A stretch of 64,000 bases of DNA from Bathynomus jamesi (taxonomy: Eukaryota > Arthropoda > Malacostraca > Isopoda > Cirolanidae). Below, in pieces: positions 31,869 through 42,413 of the stretch. Under the pieces are notes generated by a model. That model made no database searches, was not told where the DNA came from, and worked only from the letters and a program-made list of their open reading frames with translations. The position numbers were made by a program, and so were the translations under genes. The stretch is taken from positions 346,501 through 410,500 of the forward strand of contig JAJOZX010003206.1 of assembly GCA_023014485.1 (NCBI GenBank), read 5' to 3'. Position 1 is the first letter of the stretch; each line of letters starts with the position of its first letter.

Positions 31869-32330
31869 ATGCAGACCCCTGAAGAATTGTGCGTGATTTG
31901 TAAGGAGAAATTGGACAGCGGACAGGAAGTGGTTCACATCTCGCAAAAAGGAGCAGATGGTATAAATGCATCCAGCCGCAGCCGTGGAAGCGATGTTGTT
32001 GCAACAGCTGGAATAAGTGTTCACGTTGTATGTAAGAAAAGGTTTACGGATAAAAAGACCATTGAAATAAAGAAGCGACAGACCGCAGCCGAGGCAATAC
32101 CAAGGAAAAGTGCTCGTTTTCATGAATACGCATTTTCCAGTCTACTCACTGTTTGTTTTGTGATACCTTTGTGGACTTTTTTTCCAAACACAAACCAAAA
32201 TCAGAGCATGTCAAAATAAGAACTACAGAGTTCTCCGAAACCATAAAAAGGTGCTGTGAAAGCCGCTGCGATGAATGGTCGTTTAATGTAAAAGGCCGTC
32301 TGGAGTATTATCTTCGTGATCTTCCTGCTG
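31869..32330 (+). pseudogene. N-terminal part of nuclease-CXC protein, frameshifted
   Basis: ATG at 31869 opens MQTPEELCVICKEKLDSGQ, with a Cys-x2-Cys pair and a later HVVCKKRF (His-x2-Cys), a likely zinc-binding knot. Frame changes near 32150 give DTFVDFFSKHKPKSEHVK and WSFNVKGRLEYYLRDLPAAD, and then near 32325 join the long ORF. Together these would add about 150 residues to the 1296-residue ORF. Two small indels or an unrecognised splice arrangement separate them. Confidence 0.6.
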
Positions 32331-35300
32331 CAGATTGTCTACCATCACACCTGCAGCGTAAATTTTCGAAGTGGAAAAAACATTCCTCGCGCATACTCCT
32401 CCGACGATCATGATTCGAAGAAAGGGAGACCAACTAATGAAGAGCAACACCAAGCATTCCTTCAGACCTGTGCTTACCTGGAAGAGAATGATGATGAACA
32501 ACTGTTGATTGGAGACCTAATTTCCAAAATGGAGGAATATCTTCAAGGAAGTCAGAGCTCTGTCTACAAACGCAGGCACATGAAGAGAAAGCTTTTAGAA
32601 CGTTACGGAGACAAGATCATAATATCAGGTGAAAGTGGGAAGGCAGATGTAGTAACACTACGAGAGACAGCTAATGAAATTCTTATAGATTATCACAAAA
32701 AGTCGAAAGAATGTAATATAGATATAGAGCTACAGAAGATTTACCTAGTAGAAGCTGCTGCAAAAATAATCAGAAGTGATATCAAGTCTGTCGACTCGCC
32801 TAGAAAAGATGTGTATCCATCTCCAAATGACATCACTGCAGAAAGTGCTCTTGATTACATTCCCAACAGTCTGAAATTGCTATTATCAAAAGCATTTGCG
32901 GGACAGGATGCTTCAAGAAAAATAGGTGCAATTGGGCAGAGCATTATGCAAGCAACCCGTCCTAGAGGATTACTATGTCCACTACAGATCGGTTTGTCGG
33001 TTCAGCTACACCACAACTTTAGGTCAAGGTACCTTATTGACGTTCTCCATCAGTTGGGTTACTGTTCGTCGTATGCAGAAGTAACAAGATTCGAAAGAAA
33101 CGCGGCGCTGGCAAGTGGGTCTGGCTCTTTTACTGTTGATGAAAACACTGCAGTCCTTCTAGCAGCAGATAACGTCGATCATGATGTCTGCACTTTGGAT
33201 GGGAATAATACCTTTCATGGAATGGGTATGATTGCCGCAATAACTCCGAAGATCAAGATCCACCCTTCTATTCACAGGCGTAATGTTGGTGACAATGACA
33301 TTAAGAAGATTGCAACCGTTGACATTAGGGAATATAGACACGCGAGAAGCATGTTGAGGGACATCTCATTCCGCGAACTTCCAGTACCCACTGCCACCAT
33401 AAGTCGACTTAGTCTTCTCTGGCAGATATCTTCAGCAGAAAGATCAGGTCCAAGTTGGTCCGGAACAATGCAGGCAATTCACGGTGGATCAAGTGTCTCA
33501 CATCCAGGTGTGGCGTCGATCACGTTCCTTCCCATCATAGATATGTCGCCAACTGACATGACCTGCATATTTTCGACATTACTATATTTGAGCAAGATAG
33601 CACGCGATCAAAAAGTCCCATGCATTATTACCTTTGATCAGCCTTTGTTCTGGAAAGCTTCCCAAATCATCAATGAACAGAGAGACCTGCAGGACATTGT
33701 TTTAATGCTGGGATCATTTCACACTCTGATGAATCTTTTGGGAGCAGTCGGTACTCTTATGAATGGTTCAGGATTGTCTGAAGTACTTCAAGAAATATAC
33801 GGACCAAATGCCGTGCAACACATGATGTCTGGAAAAGCTGTTTCAAGAGCGATACGTGGTCATATGATAGTAGATGCAGCTCTTAGTACCTTACTAGTCG
33901 CAGACGTTTTCCCTCGTAATGAAGATGGAACTCCTCATGACCTCCATAAGGAAGCTTGTGACCTGCTCGACGATGTTATGACCGCCAAACAATCAGTTGA
34001 GGATGTGGAATCTTCGAATGCATTGTCTCAGATTGCTACCACTTTGGATGCGAAGAAAACTGACCTACAATCTACTTCGCAAACAAGTCAACTCTGGTTG
34101 GAATATCAGCGAATGATCAACATTGCACGTTCCTTGATAACAGCAGACAGAACCGGCTCGTGGGATTTGCACTTGCAAGCTATGCTGGAGACCATCCCCA
34201 TAATTGCAGCAGCCGGACATCACAATTACCTGAAATCGATATACCTGTACCTGCAGAAAATGTTAAGTTTGCCTTCTGAAAATCCAGCCGTTAACAAAAT
34301 GTTCCAGGAAGGTAAGTTTGTGGTAAGAAGAAGCGACAGATTATGGGCCGGACTCGGCACAGACCTGGTGATAGAACAAGTACTAATGCGTTCCCTGAAA
34401 AGCAGAGGCGGACTGACACGCGGAAGTGGATTTACAGACATCCAAAGGACAACGTGGCTCTTTTCTATGCCTCTGTGTTCCACTTATAACTTAGCAATGC
34501 AGGAATACACCAGAGTTTTGTTGGAAAGTAGTGAACAGCACAAGGAAATGAGGGGAAGTAGACAAATCAGGGACAGTAATGACATGAAGAAAGTACTTGA
34601 ACGTCTGGAATCCTTATCCCCATTCCATTCTACCTCGGGTCTCTGCAACATTGTAACAGGGCTAACTGCTGATCCTGGAGTTAACGTTCATCAATTGCAT
34701 TCAATCGGTACGAACATTGTCGTAAAAATGATTGGGAAACAAGCCTTTACATATTCTGCCAAAAGATCTGACAAAGTGAAAACACTAGGATCTGCTTCTG
34801 CCGTTGTGATCACTGATGCTTCAGATATAGAAGTAGATCCTGCACTACTGTTTCAGAGAATGATGACTGTTGCCACTTACGAACTGTGTGCATATCCTCC
34901 TGCATTGTTCGAATCACGAAGTATCTTGAGGAAACCCGATAAGTCTCAGCTAGCTCATGCAATAATCAAATACACTGACACTTTACGCATGGAAGAAGTT
35001 CAAGAAATTCAGTGCACAGACCAGTACGTATTGGATGGTGGATCTCTACTACATCGTGTTTCCTGGCGTCAAGATGAAACATATGACAGCATCGCCAACT
35101 CATATGCCGATTTCACTCTGAAAACATATGGAAAAGCAATCATTGTTTTTGATGGCTACAGCAGCTCTCCTACGATCAAGGACATGACCCACAGAAGACG
35201 CAGCACCAAGACAAGCAGAAATGTGAATCTCAGTCCAAGCATGAAGTTTGTTGGCCAGAAGGAACACTTCTTGGCTAATGAAAACAACAAGCAAGCATTT

Positions 35301-36206
35301 ATTTCCCTCGTAGGTGAGATGTTGAAGAAGCACGGGTGTACTGTTCACAACGCAGATGGGGATGCTGATGTGGACATCGTTCGTGCAGCAGTTTCCTCAT
35401 CAGAAAATGCAACTACAACAGTAATAGGGGAAGACACCGACTTGCTGATTCTCCTTCTGTACCATGCCAAGGACAGTGGTTTCAAGTTGTACTATCGCAG
35501 CGATATAAGACGGGGACCATCTCCTAATCCTGTGTATGATATTCTCAGCATTCAATCATTGTTAGGCAATGACATCTGCAAGTATCTCCTGTTTGTGCAT
35601 GCTTTCACGGGCTGTGATAGCACATCCAGAATTTTTTCGATCGGTAAAGCCAAAGCATTCGACACACTGATGAAGGTGGCTGAACTCCGTTCAGTTGCAA
35701 ATACATTCTGTTCTGATTGTTGCCAACACTCTGACATTGAAGCCGCTGGAAGAAAGGCAATGCTTCTGTTGTATGGCTGCAAAACACTTGAATCCACTAA
35801 CGCACTACGTCATCGAATGTTAGTTGAAAAGGTAGCTACAGCTAAATCTTTTGTTACACCCGAACGTTTGCCACCTACCGATGCGTCCACAAAGTACCAC
35901 AGCTTTCGCACATACTTTCAAATACTAATCTGGAAGTCTACAGAAGAGAAGATCGATGCAGAACAGTGGGGTTGGTATGTAAAGAATAATTCCTACTACC
36001 CTACAGCCTGCGACAAGCCACCAGCTCCAAATTATCTACTCAACATGATCCGCTGCTCCTGCAAGACGAAATGTGCTACTTCAAGATGTGGATGCAAGCG
36101 TAATGGAATGCCCTGTTCAGCCGCTTGTGGCGAGTGCCAAATCAGTGGTTGCGATAACAACCCAAGTACCGGTAATCTATCCGATGATAGTGATGAAGAG
36201 GATTAA
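32316..36206 (+). CDS. 1296-residue nuclease-like CXC protein
   Basis: An uninterrupted 3.9-kb ORF, the longest intact frame in the window. The annotated start (GTG 32316) is only where the frame opens; the real start is probably 31869. Residues about 9-17 carry YHHTCSVNF, a second His/Cys finger. About 285-305 reads NVDHDVCTLDGNNTFHGMGM. From about 940 a PIN/FEN-like nuclease pattern appears: VFDGYSSSPTIKD, DGDADVDIVRAAV (about 1012-1022), GEDTDLLILLLYHA (about 1038), and FTGCDSTSRIFSIGKAKA (about 1097). Residues about 1246-1279 form a CXC cluster, RCSCKTKCATSRCGCKRN followed by CSAACGECQISGC, like tesmin/TSO1 DNA-binding domains. The function is unknown; I infer a DNA-binding metal-dependent nuclease. 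AATAAA follows at 36411. Confidence 0.8.
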   Translation: MIFLLQIVYHHTCSVNFRSGKNIPRAYSSDDHDSKKGRPTNEEQHQAFLQTCAYLEENDDEQLLIGDLISKMEEYLQGSQSSVYKRRHMKRKLLERYGDKIIISGESGKADVVTLRETANEILIDYHKKSKECNIDIELQKIYLVEAAAKIIRSDIKSVDSPRKDVYPSPNDITAESALDYIPNSLKLLLSKAFAGQDASRKIGAIGQSIMQATRPRGLLCPLQIGLSVQLHHNFRSRYLIDVLHQLGYCSSYAEVTRFERNAALASGSGSFTVDENTAVLLAADNVDHDVCTLDGNNTFHGMGMIAAITPKIKIHPSIHRRNVGDNDIKKIATVDIREYRHARSMLRDISFRELPVPTATISRLSLLWQISSAERSGPSWSGTMQAIHGGSSVSHPGVASITFLPIIDMSPTDMTCIFSTLLYLSKIARDQKVPCIITFDQPLFWKASQIINEQRDLQDIVLMLGSFHTLMNLLGAVGTLMNGSGLSEVLQEIYGPNAVQHMMSGKAVSRAIRGHMIVDAALSTLLVADVFPRNEDGTPHDLHKEACDLLDDVMTAKQSVEDVESSNALSQIATTLDAKKTDLQSTSQTSQLWLEYQRMINIARSLITADRTGSWDLHLQAMLETIPIIAAAGHHNYLKSIYLYLQKMLSLPSENPAVNKMFQEGKFVVRRSDRLWAGLGTDLVIEQVLMRSLKSRGGLTRGSGFTDIQRTTWLFSMPLCSTYNLAMQEYTRVLLESSEQHKEMRGSRQIRDSNDMKKVLERLESLSPFHSTSGLCNIVTGLTADPGVNVHQLHSIGTNIVVKMIGKQAFTYSAKRSDKVKTLGSASAVVITDASDIEVDPALLFQRMMTVATYELCAYPPALFESRSILRKPDKSQLAHAIIKYTDTLRMEEVQEIQCTDQYVLDGGSLLHRVSWRQDETYDSIANSYADFTLKTYGKAIIVFDGYSSSPTIKDMTHRRRSTKTSRNVNLSPSMKFVGQKEHFLANENNKQAFISLVGEMLKKHGCTVHNADGDADVDIVRAAVSSSENATTTVIGEDTDLLILLLYHAKDSGFKLYYRSDIRRGPSPNPVYDILSIQSLLGNDICKYLLFVHAFTGCDSTSRIFSIGKAKAFDTLMKVAELRSVANTFCSDCCQHSDIEAAGRKAMLLLYGCKTLESTNALRHRMLVEKVATAKSFVTPERLPPTDASTKYHSFRTYFQILIWKSTEEKIDAEQWGWYVKNNSYYPTACDKPPAPNYLLNMIRCSCKTKCATSRCGCKRNGMPCSAACGECQISGCDNNPSTGNLSDDSDEED

Positions 36207-36444
36207 TTTCTGTATGTTTGTGACCAGGTATCACTTCTTCTGTAATGAACATAACTTGAAACTGGGAAAAAAATAATTGTTGTATTATTGATTATAAAAA
36301 TCTGTAAAAAGCTATATAACATTATATTTGCGTAATAACTGGTTGTGTTGTATATTGTTGAATTATTTAAAACATTACAACTGAAAGAAAAAGCATCAAA
36401 TGTATCTCTATAAATAAAAGCGTAAATTATATATATTTTTTTTT

Positions 36445-36615
36445 TCGTAGGAAACATCCAGTCCGCCATTTTGAATTTCATTTTTGGGGGTGTTCCCGGG
36501 GTCCAATTTTGTCGGATTTTGGATATGTTATTCGGCAATGGTTCCTGAGCTGGAAACAGTTTAGAAAGCTTCTGAAGCAATTTTGCCCAGGTCTAACTAC
36601 AAATTGCCTGGACTA
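36445..36615. repeat. Right inverted repeat of nuclease-CXC element
   Basis: Inverse of 31288-31470. The innermost base matches begin at TTTCGTAGGAAA and the outermost are ATTGCCTGGACTA. Confidence 0.88.
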
Positions 36616-36907
36616 CAAAAGAACTTAGAACTTACGATGTTCAACCAGTGACATATTACACTGGTATGCATCAATTTTGCTGTCAAGGGTTTTGTAAGTG
36701 ATTCTTATAGAGTTTTTCCTGCTGATTTCGAATCTGCAATCCGTTTTTCTCAATCAGCTCAGGTTATCTGGCTATGGCCTCATAAGTAAAATAGAATTTT
36801 TCGTGATTTTGTCAAAGCGGAATTGGAGCAGTAACATCTATCATCACTTGTTTCACTTGTATAATATCTTTTTTTACTTTTCAGGCATATAGATAAAATA
36901 TTTCATA

Positions 36908-39173
36908 ATGAATAGAGCGTGTAAAAATGATCCCAATAGATTCTGCTACATATGTGGGACGGTTACCATGCCAAATAACCAGTCCCAAATCACTAAATTT
37001 GTGAAGACAATGTATAGAGCATACTTTGGAATTAAGCTAGGGGACCAGGATAAAAATTTCGCCCCTCATATGTGCTGCAAGACGTGCATTGAAAATTTGA
37101 GAAGATGGAGCAAAGGCAGAGCGAAATCTTTGCCTTTTGGAATTCCCATGATTTGGAGAGAAGGAAAGGATCACGTGACAGATTGCTATTTCTGCATGAC
37201 AAACCTCCAAGGTGGGCTTATAAATTTATTTTTCTTAAATATTTTGAAATCCTCGTATGAAACTTGACATAATATTCACCATAATGTAATATTCACCATA
37301 TATAGCATAATATTCACCATAATGGTAATCATACATTTACATATACATATTGTTATAGAAAATACATTTACACATACATATTGTTATACAAGTTACATTT
37401 ACATATACAATGATTGTATATTTTCTTTCTTTTTCATTCATATTGTCCCCGAAGGGACAATATGAATGAAAAAGAAAGAAAATATACAGACTCCATCGAC
37501 CTATTTCATATCTTACAGACCGCAGCCTTCCCTCACGAGCCGCCACTGTCTGAATGCTTCTTCTATTTCATATGCAAGTTTTATATCCATGTTTCTGTGT
37601 TTCTATTTTCAGGAGTTAACAAGAAGAATAAACACATTGTTGTATACCCTGACATTCCTTCTGCTATGAGACCTGTACCCCATGGTCCTGGAATTCCAAT
37701 ACCCGACCCACCTCAAACCCTGGACTTCGATGATTCTGATGATGAATCAATGACCAATGCCAATGACCAGTCCCAGTCGTATATACCTCAAAATACCGCT
37801 TCAAATGAGCCGAGGCCTCTCAACCAGGCCAAACTTAATGATCTTACCAGGGATTTAGGACTTTCCAAATTAGCTGCCGAGATCTTGGGCTCACGACTTC
37901 GAGAGGACAACTTGCTGGCTCCGGGAACAACATTCTCCTGGTATAGGAAACGAGAGGAAGAATTCCGCAAGTTTTTTGCAGTGCACGAAAATACCTCTTC
38001 CTTAGTGTACTGCTGCAATGTTGAGGGGCTAATCGAATCCTTGGGCCTGCCATATAACGCATCAGAATGGAGGCTATTTATAGACTCGTCTAAACGAAGT
38101 TTGAAAGCAGTACTTCTCAACATTGGGAATAGGGTTGCATCAGTCCCTGTAGCACATTCCGCACACAACTTACTGAGAGCTACGATAACATGAAAATTTT
38201 AATGGATGCTCTCGTATACGACCAACATAACTGGAGGATCTGTGGAGATTTGAAGGTAATACTAATATCATAAGTAAACTATTGCTATTGACTATGTTGT
38301 TTTTCCAAAGGTTATTTGAGAGCGTATAAGAACACTTAACTTCCCCACAGAAGTGATACAGTCCAATGCATAGATTTTTTTATCTGATAGAACAAATTCT
38401 CTAAATTCTTTAAATATTTTCATTTTTTTTCAGATTGTGGCATTTGTATCGGGAATGCAAGGGGGATACACGAAATACCCATGTTTCCTCTGCAAATGGG
38501 ATAGCCGAGCGGATGAGAAGCACTATGCACAGCGTGAATGGGCATCCAGAGAGAATTTTGAATCTGGGTCGCATAATGTCGTTTCAGTGCCCCTTGTACC
38601 ACCAACAAAAATTTTGCTCCCACCACTTCATATTAAGCTGGGCTTGATGAAAAATTTCATCAAATCAATGAATAAGGAGGGTTCAGCATTCCGATATCTC
38701 GAGAGTAAATTTCCTCATATATCTGATGCTAAACTAAATGCTGGGGTTTTTGATGGTCCTCAAATTCGAACTTTGATTAAGGATACTCAGTTCGAAAACG
38801 CAATGACTCCAACTGAGAAGAATGCCTGGCGGGCATTCAAATCAGTTGTCACTGATTTTCTTGGCAAGCGTAGAAGTCCAGAATACGAGTCCGTTGTCGA
38901 AAACTTGATGGAAGCTTTCAAAGCTCATGGGTCGCGCATGTCCATAAAAATGCACTTTTTGTGGTCCCACTTGGACTATTTTCCTGAAAATTGCGGGGAT
39001 TATAGTGAGGAACAGGGTGAACGATTTCACCAAGATATCAAAATAATGGAAGAGAGGTACCAGGGAAACTGGGATATCAATATGCTGGTGGACTATTGCT
39101 GGTGTTTGAAGCGAGACGTGCCCGAAGAAAAACACAGACGGAAAGCCAAAAAAACTTCATTCCTTCCTCAATA
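36908..39173 (+). pseudogene. Family X protein, probable DDE transposase, three exons
   Basis: Exon 1, 36908-37211, starts MNRACKNDPNRFCYICGT and holds C-x2-C, CCKTC and CYFC groups (zinc binding), with donor GTGGG at 37212. Exon 2, 37613-38255, starts after TATTTTCAG; it has a Pro/acidic linker, LNDLTRDLGLSKLAAEI and SEWRLFIDSSKRSLKAVLL. A frameshift near 38170 precedes ESYDNMKIL and CGDLK, donor at 38256. Exon 3, 38434-39173, reads GYTKYPCFLCKWDSRA, PPLHIKLGLMK, and DYSEEQGERFHQDIKIM, ending in a stop. I propose D of FIDSS, D of GDLK and E of QGERF as a DDE triad with a CxxC...H insert. Only one frameshift is evident. Confidence 0.75.
37415..37488. repeat. 33-bp perfect hairpin in family X intron 1
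   Basis: Arms GTATATTTTCTTTCTTTTTC... and its exact inverse separated by about seven bases (CCCGAAG region at 37447-37454). A stem-loop of this perfection is absent from copy 1, so it is probably an insertion or local inverted duplication. Confidence 0.9.
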
Positions 39174-39549
39174 AACTTTTTTCCATATTCATTGTATGAA
39201 TAAAAGTATTTATTCACACAATGTTTTCATTTTTCACGAGTGTTCTTATAATATTACTCGTATCTACAGTGTTTAAGCTAAAAAAATCAATAAATTTGGG
39301 GATAAATTGGACTTATAATAAATGGCCAATAGAGAAAAAACCTGACCTGATTGAGGAAAACCAATGTCATTTTCGAATTCAGCATGGTCGAATTATATAA
39401 TATGAGTTGAAAAAACCCTCACAGCAGACAAAAAAATTTCATATGCATACCAGTGTTATACTCATTATATCATTGCAAAATGAGTAACAATTAATGAGTA
39501 GATGAGACATAAACGTAAACATAAGACGTAAACATAAACATAAGGCACC

Positions 39550-39741
39550 TTACGAATTCGCTTTTATTTCATGGTTGCTGCGGATCAAAACCAATCTTTC
39601 AAAAGTTTTGTCTGAAAGAGAGTTTCTTTTGGGAGTCAAAGTGATTCCCGCGAATGAGAATATTCGCTCTACCGGTGCCGAAGATGGTAATGTCGTGTTA
39701 TAGCGGAGGAACAGTCTTTTTATGAGAGGATGTTTTCCCAA
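39550..39741 (-). pseudogene. hAT dimerisation domain of the large hAT
   Basis: 63 codons: HPLIKRLFLRYNTTLPSSAP, VERIFSFAGITLTPKRNSLS and FERLVLIRSNHE, the C-terminal signature of BED-type hAT transposases. It is the only surviving coding part of the host hAT and runs opposite to the two nested genes. Confidence 0.87.
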
Positions 39742-39829
39742 ACTGTTGAAACATGAACCATGCTGTACTACATTGTCGACGCGTCGTACTGTGCTAGTAC
39801 AGAAACGTGTATTAAACCAGTAAAAGTAT

Positions 39830-39990
39830 TTACATTTTTATATTTTGAGTATTTAAATACATTGTATTTAAATACTCATTAAAGTATTTAAATACTATAT
39901 TTAAATACATGAAAAACAATGTATTTATAAATACAGTTCTAAATACACAAATGTATTTAAATACGTATTTAAATACAAATGTATTTAAAT
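39830..39990. promoter_or_regulatory. hAT subterminal repeats, right
   Basis: Dense ATTTAAATAC motifs in inverse of 30998-31165; likely transposase-binding array. Confidence 0.7.
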
Positions 39991-40012
39991 ACTGCCCAGC
40001 TCTGGATGGATA

Positions 40013-40144
40013 TATATACACACCTTAACTTAATATATACAAGCAATGCTGCATCAATCAGCTTAGCCATCATCTCGCCTTGGGACAACAATGGCTCTTC
40101 CTCTTCTAGATTTTCTAACACTCCCCACCATAGAGGCATTGTTG
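40013..40144 (-). other. BEL/Pao 3' tail between hAT and LINE B
   Basis: Part of the BEL internal 3' end. TAGAGGCATTGTTG at 40131-40144 is the left copy of the LINE B target. Confidence 0.7.
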
Positions 40145-40157
40145 GTGTTGTTGTTGT

Positions 40158-42413
40158 TTAGCCGATCAGTCCACCCTGATCGAGCAAGCCGGCGGCACGC
40201 AGGTAACCGATCACCATCTCTGGAGTGGACCAGAGGTTCAGCGCACTAGTGATGTTGTGTTGTGTTCTATGTTGTGCTAGAGCGGTACAGTCTGTCATAA
40301 TGTGTTCAACTGTTTGTGGTGTGTCCTGGCACAGGTGGCAGGTGTCGTCTATGGAGTTGTCTAGTCTGTGTTTATATGTCCGTAAGTTGGGGTGATGTCC
40401 ACATCAGAATCGTGCTAAGTTAACTCGATCCGATCTGCTCAGGCTGATCTCTGACCTGTTAATGGGTGGCGGCTTCGCACCTAGGACTGCATTCGGACCG
40501 AGTCGTGTCAGTGCTTTGTGGGTTAGGTGTGTGTGTATGTGTTTTCTGTACTGTGTGATGTCTGTGGGGTGTGGTATGGAATGGAGTATTTGGTTATAAT
40601 GTCTCTCTGGTGTTACCTTAATGGTGCGAGGTGTTGGTGCATGATTGTACATGTAGTGGCAAGGGTGTTGTGGGTTAGTTGTCGCTGCTGCCATGAATTG
40701 TGTTCCCCTCATGTCTAAATGTTCCCTAACTTCCAGTATTTTTGTTTCTTTGTGCAGGTGTTCTATTGGTGTTGTTTGAGTGCATCCTGTAATGATACGA
40801 AGTGCGTTGTTTTGTATTGTCTGTGTGTTTGAGATAATGGGTGCCCAGCATGGGCTAGCATAGTCCATAACTGAACGAATATATTGTTTGTATATGAGTG
40901 ATGTTGTTTCCTGCTGGTGTCCAAAGTTTGTGCCTGTTAGTACCCTAAGCGTGTTAAGTCTTGACGTACATTTGTTTTTAATGTCCTGAATGAGGTTTGC
41001 AAAAGATAATGATGTGTTGTATGTGACCCCAAGTATTTTGGTCCTATGAGTGTGTGGAATGTTGATGTTGTTTAATGTAAGCTGTAGAATTACCTGGTGT
41101 TCTTTTGTGTTGCTTGTAAGCAAGGTGATGGTTGATTTTGTGGGCGCTACTTTGAGTCTATTGTGTGTGAGCCAGTCTTGTATACTGTTTATGTATGTTT
41201 GTAGGTTATTTGTAGCGGTGTCGATGTTGTTGTGGGTGGATGTTAGAGTGATGTCATATGCATATGATGATAAGGTAAGCTTGTTATCTATGGGTGTTGG
41301 AATGTCATGCATGTATAAGTTGAAGAGTGTTGGTGAGAAAACAGAGCCTTGAGGGACCCCGTTCGGAAAAAGCTTGTTTTTGGATGATTTGCCATTAAAT
41401 GTGACATGTGAGTATCTTCCTGAAAGATAGTTGCTCACCCACCTTTTGATGTTATTGTGCATGTTTGTGTTGAGTATTTTGTTTATGAGAGGGAAGCGTG
41501 GGATAGCATCAAATGCTTTACTAATGTCTATTGTTGCTAATAGCATACGTTGAGCTGGTCGTCTGGAGTTGATACCATCCATGATGTGCTGCGTGAGGTT
41601 AGTGAGTAATGTCGTGGTTGAGTGATGAGGTCTGAATCCATGTTGAGTAGGCGATAGTGGAATGTGTAGGTTGGTCATTTGTAAGATTAGTCTTTCTGTT
41701 ACTTTGGAAGGTGTGCATAGTAAAGTAATGGGTCAATAGGAAGCTGGTTCTGTTGGATTTTTGTTTGGTTTGAGTAGTGTAATAATTTTACCTTGTTTCC
41801 ATATGTCAGGAATAATAGAGTGTTGGTATGAATATGTGCTGATATTTGTGAGAGCTAGTATTCCTTGTGGGCCCAAGTGTTTAAGGTGTATGTTAGATAT
41901 GTTGTCTGGTCCAGTAGCCTTCGAATTCTTAATGTTTTTGATGATCTTGGTGGTCTGGTCTGTAATGAAGGGTGTAATGGTCGTGTCGAGTCTGTAGGTT
42001 TTCTTGTGTCTGGCTGTTTGTCTGTCTGCGTGTTTCTGGTTGTTGTCTCTGTTTAAGTGACTTATCTTTGCATAGTGATTAACTAGAATGTTAGCGTGTT
42101 GTGTGTATGTTGGGATATTATTTTGGCTGCGACAGATAGCCGCGTGTGAGGTGTGAATGCCGCTGTTAGAGTGGGTAATGCTGTTTATAGTCTTGTATAG
42201 TCTGGATGTATCTGTGGAGTGGTTTAGTGTTGTTATGAATTCCCTGAATGTTTCTGTTTGTTTTTCTTTGAGTTTGTTGTTTATTTCTGTGTTGAGCTGT
42301 TGTATCTGCTGTTTTATGGCTTCTGTGTGTGGTGTTTGTGTGTTATATTTGAGGTTGTTACGTTGCCTTATGAGGTGGGCTATTTCTCTAGTGTAATTTG
42401 GGTTGTATTTCAT
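40158..42413 (-). pseudogene. LINE B copy 1 ORF2, RT
   Basis: 42413-41733 and 41678-40404 are the main frames. Motifs: IHLKHLGPQGILAL, QHGFRPHHSTTTLLTNL, TIDISKAFDAIPRFPL (first catalytic D), GVPQGSVFSPTLFNLYMHD. The palm box reads SSYAYDITL, where copy 2 has YADD, so the catalytic pair is damaged. Stops: TGA at about 41730, in the ASY*PIT context shared with copy 2, and TGA at 40404 where copy 2 has CGA. The C-terminus has CHLCQD with HIMTDC, a zinc-knuckle-like motif, to the stop at 40158. Confidence 0.88.

Larger units (their letters stand above)
31288..36615 (+). mobile_element. Long-TIR element with nuclease-CXC gene
   Basis: Near-perfect inverted repeats of about 150 bp (31321-31470, starting ACCTGGGCAAAATTGC, and 36445-36593) enclose one long plus-strand gene. 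A further inverted match TAGTCCAGGCAAT lies outside each repeat (31288 and 36615), followed by CAA on both sides, a possible 3-bp target copy. It is located in a hAT with a clear TSD and therefore arrived by insertion. I cannot place it in a known superfamily. Confidence 0.78.
36659..39455 (+). mobile_element. Family X element, copy 2, near intact
   Basis: A 2797-bp element with ends CACTGGTATGCATCAATTTT (36659) and, inverted, CACTGGTATGCATATGAAAT (39455). TTA precedes and follows (36656-36658 and 39456-39458). Imperfect inverted similarity extends about 120 bp inwards (GCTGATTTCGAATCTG against GCTGAATTCGAAAATG, and CCTCAATCAGGTCAGG). It carries one three-exon gene. Same family as 18720-21818. 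Confidence 0.9.
30988..40004 (-). mobile_element. Large hAT with TAAATAC subterminal repeats
   Basis: Ends CAGAGCTGGGCAATAAATAC (30988) and, inverted, CAGAGCTGGGCAGTATTTAA (40004), flanked by identical GATGGATA at 30980-30987 and 40005-40012. Native sequence is short: about 300 bp on the left, 43 bp between the two nested elements and about 550 bp on the right with a transposase C-terminus (39550-39741). The remainder is the nuclease-CXC element (31288-36615) and family X copy 2 (36659-39455). It sits in the 3' tail of the BEL element. Confidence 0.92.
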
